Positions 6,291 to 8,355 of a stretch of 8,355 bases of DNA are shown here, piece after piece. Where the stretch lies: positions 1 to 8,355 of the forward strand of contig CANROI010000054.1 of assembly GCA_947632165.1 (NCBI GenBank), in the 5' to 3' direction. The notes under the pieces are model-generated. The model was not told the DNA's origin. It ran no database searches and saw only the letters and a list, made by a program, of their open reading frames with translations. Numbering within the stretch: position 1 is the first letter of the stretch; each line of letters opens with the position of its first letter. The stretch comes from an uncultured Clostridia bacterium. Its GTDB lineage: Bacteria > Bacillota > Clostridia > Christensenellales > Borkfalkiaceae. A program made the translations under genes and the position numbers.

Positions 6291-7760
6291 ATGAAGAAGA
6301 AATTCGGTGCATTGTTTTTGGCGGGCATTATGGCTTGCGCGGCTGCGGCTTGCTTTGTGGGCTGCGACGACAACTCCGGCCCCGGTAATACCTCCGGTCC
6401 CGTCGAGTGGAAGGAGCTCAGCAAGTCCGGCGGCTTCACCATGCCCGAGGGCGGGTTCGACATCAATTCGCCCGTCGAGATCAAGTTCTACCACACGATG
6501 GGCAAGGCGCTCCGCGAACAGTTCGAGGCCCAGCTCGCGGAATTCAATCAGATCTTTCCCAATATCAAAGTCGAACACGAGCAAGTGGGCGGTTACGACG
6601 ACGTGCGCGACCAAATCTACAAGGAGATCGTCGGGAACAACCAGCCCGACATTGCCTATTGCTATCCCGACCATGTGGCGCTCTATAACCGCGCAAAAGC
6701 GGTGCAGCCCATCAACGACTTCCTGCCGGGCGGCACCTATGCGAACGAGACGATCACCCTTGCCGACGGCTCTGAGTACAACCTCGGCATGACCGCGGAA
6801 GAGCGCGATATGTTCATCGAAGGTTACTACGAAGAGGGCAGAAAGTTCGATGACGGCAGCCTGATGTACACGCTGCCCTTCGCGAAGTCCACCGAGGTGC
6901 TCTTCTATAACAAGACGTTCTTCGAAGAGAACGACCTCGAAGTCCCCACGACGTGGGACGAGATGGAAGAGGTCTGCGCAAAGATCAAGGCGCTCGACAG
7001 CGAGTGCATTCCGCTCGGCTATGACTCCGAGGCAAATTGGTTCATCACCATGTGCGAGCAATACGGCTCTGCCTACACCCAGCCCACTGGGCAGAAGTAC
7101 CTCTTCGACAACGAGACCAACCGCGGTTTCATCGAGAAGTTCAAGGGTTGGTACGACAAGGGCTATGTCACCACGCAGGAGATCTACGGCAAGTATACCT
7201 CCAACCTCTTCACGGCGACGACGGGGCAGAGATGCTATATGTGCATCGGTTCTTCCGCGGGCGCGAAGAACCAGCAGGCGCCCAAGACGGACGATGAGTT
7301 TGCGTTCGAAGTGGGGATCACGTCGATCCCGCAGGTCGATCCCGCAAAGCCGAAGGTCATCTCGCAGGGTCCCTCCGTCTGCATCTTCAAGAGCGACGAT
7401 CCCCAGAAAGTGCTCGCAAGCTGGTTGCTCGTGAAATATCTTACGACGAACGTCGAATTTCAGGCGGCGTTCTCGGCAGAGTCCGGCTATGTTCCCGCGC
7501 TCACGATCGAAAATATGAGAAAGAACCAGGCCTATGCCGATATGCTCGACGAGGCGGACGGCTTCGGCAACATCACGGCCCTTTCCGCGCTCCGCTGCCT
7601 CGAACAGGCGGACGCATACTACACCTCTCCCGCGTTTGTGGGCTCTTCCAAAGCCCGCGACGAAGTGGGGCTTCTGATCCAGGCTGTCTTTACGGGCAGC
7701 AAGACGATCGATCAGGCGTTCAAAGACGCCATCGAAGAGTGCGAATATTTCGGTGGATAA
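6291..7760 (+). CDS. Lipoprotein solute-binding protein of the CUT1 importer (UgpB/MalE-like family 1)
   Basis: A 489-residue extracellular binding protein that captures the substrate and delivers it to the two permeases. Residues 1-25 are a lipoprotein signal. Cleavage is probably before C25 (F22-V23-G24-C25), although Phe at the -3 position is unusual and C21 is an alternative. A flexible Gly/Ser/Pro linker runs to about residue 60, then the family 1 fold starts (VEIKFYHTMG at 62-71). Typical landmarks are QPDIAYCYPD at 118-127, LPFAKSTEVLFYNKTFFEEN at 195-214, and PTTWDEM at 219-225. The C-terminal lobe block (SQGPSVCIFK, then SWLLVKYLT) is at 358-385, followed by SGYVPA at 398-403. The length is somewhat above the usual 410-450. 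The ligand cannot be told from sequence by eye. No sugar enzyme is encoded nearby; instead a surface nuclease gene starts 3 nt downstream, so a nucleic-acid breakdown product is a possible ligand (inference). Confidence 0.93.
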   Translation: MKKKFGALFLAGIMACAAAACFVGCDDNSGPGNTSGPVEWKELSKSGGFTMPEGGFDINSPVEIKFYHTMGKALREQFEAQLAEFNQIFPNIKVEHEQVGGYDDVRDQIYKEIVGNNQPDIAYCYPDHVALYNRAKAVQPINDFLPGGTYANETITLADGSEYNLGMTAEERDMFIEGYYEEGRKFDDGSLMYTLPFAKSTEVLFYNKTFFEENDLEVPTTWDEMEEVCAKIKALDSECIPLGYDSEANWFITMCEQYGSAYTQPTGQKYLFDNETNRGFIEKFKGWYDKGYVTTQEIYGKYTSNLFTATTGQRCYMCIGSSAGAKNQQAPKTDDEFAFEVGITSIPQVDPAKPKVISQGPSVCIFKSDDPQKVLASWLLVKYLTTNVEFQAAFSAESGYVPALTIENMRKNQAYADMLDEADGFGNITALSALRCLEQADAYYTSPAFVGSSKARDEVGLLIQAVFTGSKTIDQAFKDAIEECEYFGG

Positions 7761-7763
7761 GCG

Positions 7764-8355
7764 ATGAAGAAGTATATTCGAATTTTAGTTTCCCTTCTAT
7801 GTGCCGCGCTGTTTGTCCTGGTGTGCTTCACCGGTTGCACGCCGAAAGAGGACGACGGGCCCGTGGATCCCAATCCCGGCGAGCAGAGCGGCACGGAGAC
7901 CGTCGACTACGTCTCCAAGCTCCATCTCGACCTTACGAGCGAGACAAAGAAGCAGGAGGTCACCGTCCGCATGTACATCGACGGCGACACGACTCATTTC
8001 GATCCCGTCGGGAATTCCGAATACACGACATACAATTCGTCCGATTTCGCAGACACGCAGGGCTACATCAAGGCGAGATATCTTGCCGTCGATACGCCCG
8101 AGTCTACGGGCGACATCGAGAAGTGGGGGAAGACGGCCTCCAACTTCACCCGCAGCAAGCTCGAGAGCGCGAAGACCATCATCGTCGAATCGGACGACGG
8201 TAATTGGAACATCGACTCTACGGGCGAGCGCTATACCCTCTGGATATGGTATCTGCCCGAGGACGGAACGGAGTTCAGAAACCTGAACGTCGAGATCTTG
8301 CAGAACGGGTTTGCGTACGCTTCCTCGACCGCGAATAACCGTTATGGGGAGACGG
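7764..8355 (+). CDS. Lipoprotein thermonuclease, staphylococcal nuclease family (3' end outside window)
   Basis: An open frame of 197 residues that runs off the right edge. MKKYIRIL starts a lipoprotein signal ending at C25 (F22-T23-G24-C25, with an unusual Phe at -3, as in the binding protein). An acidic Gly/Pro-rich linker spans 26-45. The SNase domain begins near residue 65. The catalytic set of Staphylococcus nuclease is present: IDGDT at 72-76 (D75 for D21), then R105, D110, T111 and E113 in RYLAVDTPES (for R35, D40, T41, E43), and R156 in STGERYTLW (for R87, shifted by one residue). The family makes calcium-dependent, sugar-nonspecific cuts in DNA and RNA. The start is 3 nt after the binding-protein stop codon, with GGTGG at 7752-7756 as a weak binding site, so it belongs to the importer operon. 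It should sit on the outer surface of the membrane beside the binding protein. The family call is strong; the link to import is inferred from context. Confidence 0.92.
   Translation, partial: MKKYIRILVSLLCAALFVLVCFTGCTPKEDDGPVDPNPGEQSGTETVDYVSKLHLDLTSETKKQEVTVRMYIDGDTTHFDPVGNSEYTTYNSSDFADTQGYIKARYLAVDTPESTGDIEKWGKTASNFTRSKLESAKTIIVESDDGNWNIDSTGERYTLWIWYLPEDGTEFRNLNVEILQNGFAYASSTANNRYGET

Noticed and set aside
6255..7061. A 268-codon open frame on the - strand over the binding-protein gene
   Set aside because: It is antisense to a clear solute-binding protein; its hydrophobic look comes from the complement of acidic and aromatic codons.

Overview
The window is about 8.4 kb, gene-dense, and every convincing gene lies on the + strand. 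Its base composition is GC-rich, and the genes use strong AAGGAG/GAGGAGG ribosome binding sites. There is a TATAAT-type extended -10 promoter and there are several lipoproteins. Together with the maltose-type (CUT1) ABC cassette, this suggests a GC-rich Gram-positive-type anaerobe of the Firmicutes/Clostridia, possibly known only from metagenomes. That placement is inference: there is no rRNA or other marker gene here.

Layout. (1) Positions 1-1304: a partial reading frame, open at the left edge. It starts as a GNAT acetyltransferase, breaks off just after the acetyl-CoA loop, and continues in frame as an endonuclease I family nuclease that has no signal peptide. (2) Positions 1301-1891: an unrecognised small lipoprotein, overlapping the nuclease gene by 4 bp. 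(3) Positions 1892-2037: a short intergenic stretch with a hairpin and an extended -10 promoter. (4) Positions 2038-2892: an RDD-family membrane protein with a long soluble loop. (5) Positions 2893-3020: an intergenic stretch packed with three consecutive inverted repeats. (6) Positions 3021-7760: a complete CUT1 importer (MalK/UgpC/MsmX-type ATPase, MalF-like and MalG-like permeases, lipoprotein solute-binding protein) with gaps of 3, 13 and 41 nt. (7) Position 7764 to the right edge: a lipoprotein thermonuclease (staphylococcal nuclease fold) starting 3 nt after the binding-protein stop codon. It is cut off by the window end.

How the parts may work together. The thermonuclease is packed into the importer operon, and a second secreted-type nuclease (endonuclease I) lies about 1.7 kb upstream of the operon. 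No glycoside hydrolase, sugar kinase or regulator is visible. The simplest hypothesis is that this is not a normal sugar operon. It may be a surface nucleic-acid scavenging unit, in which the anchored nuclease cuts external DNA/RNA and the importer takes up a product. Mycoplasmas have a precedent as I recall it: the surface nucleases MG_186 of M. genitalium and mhp379 of M. hyopneumoniae sit beside ABC transporter genes annotated as ugp-like. The nuclease-importer adjacency is visible in the sequence; the substrate is inference.

No RNA genes, CRISPR arrays, insertion sequences or tRNAs were seen, and no gene-free stretch exceeds 150 bases.
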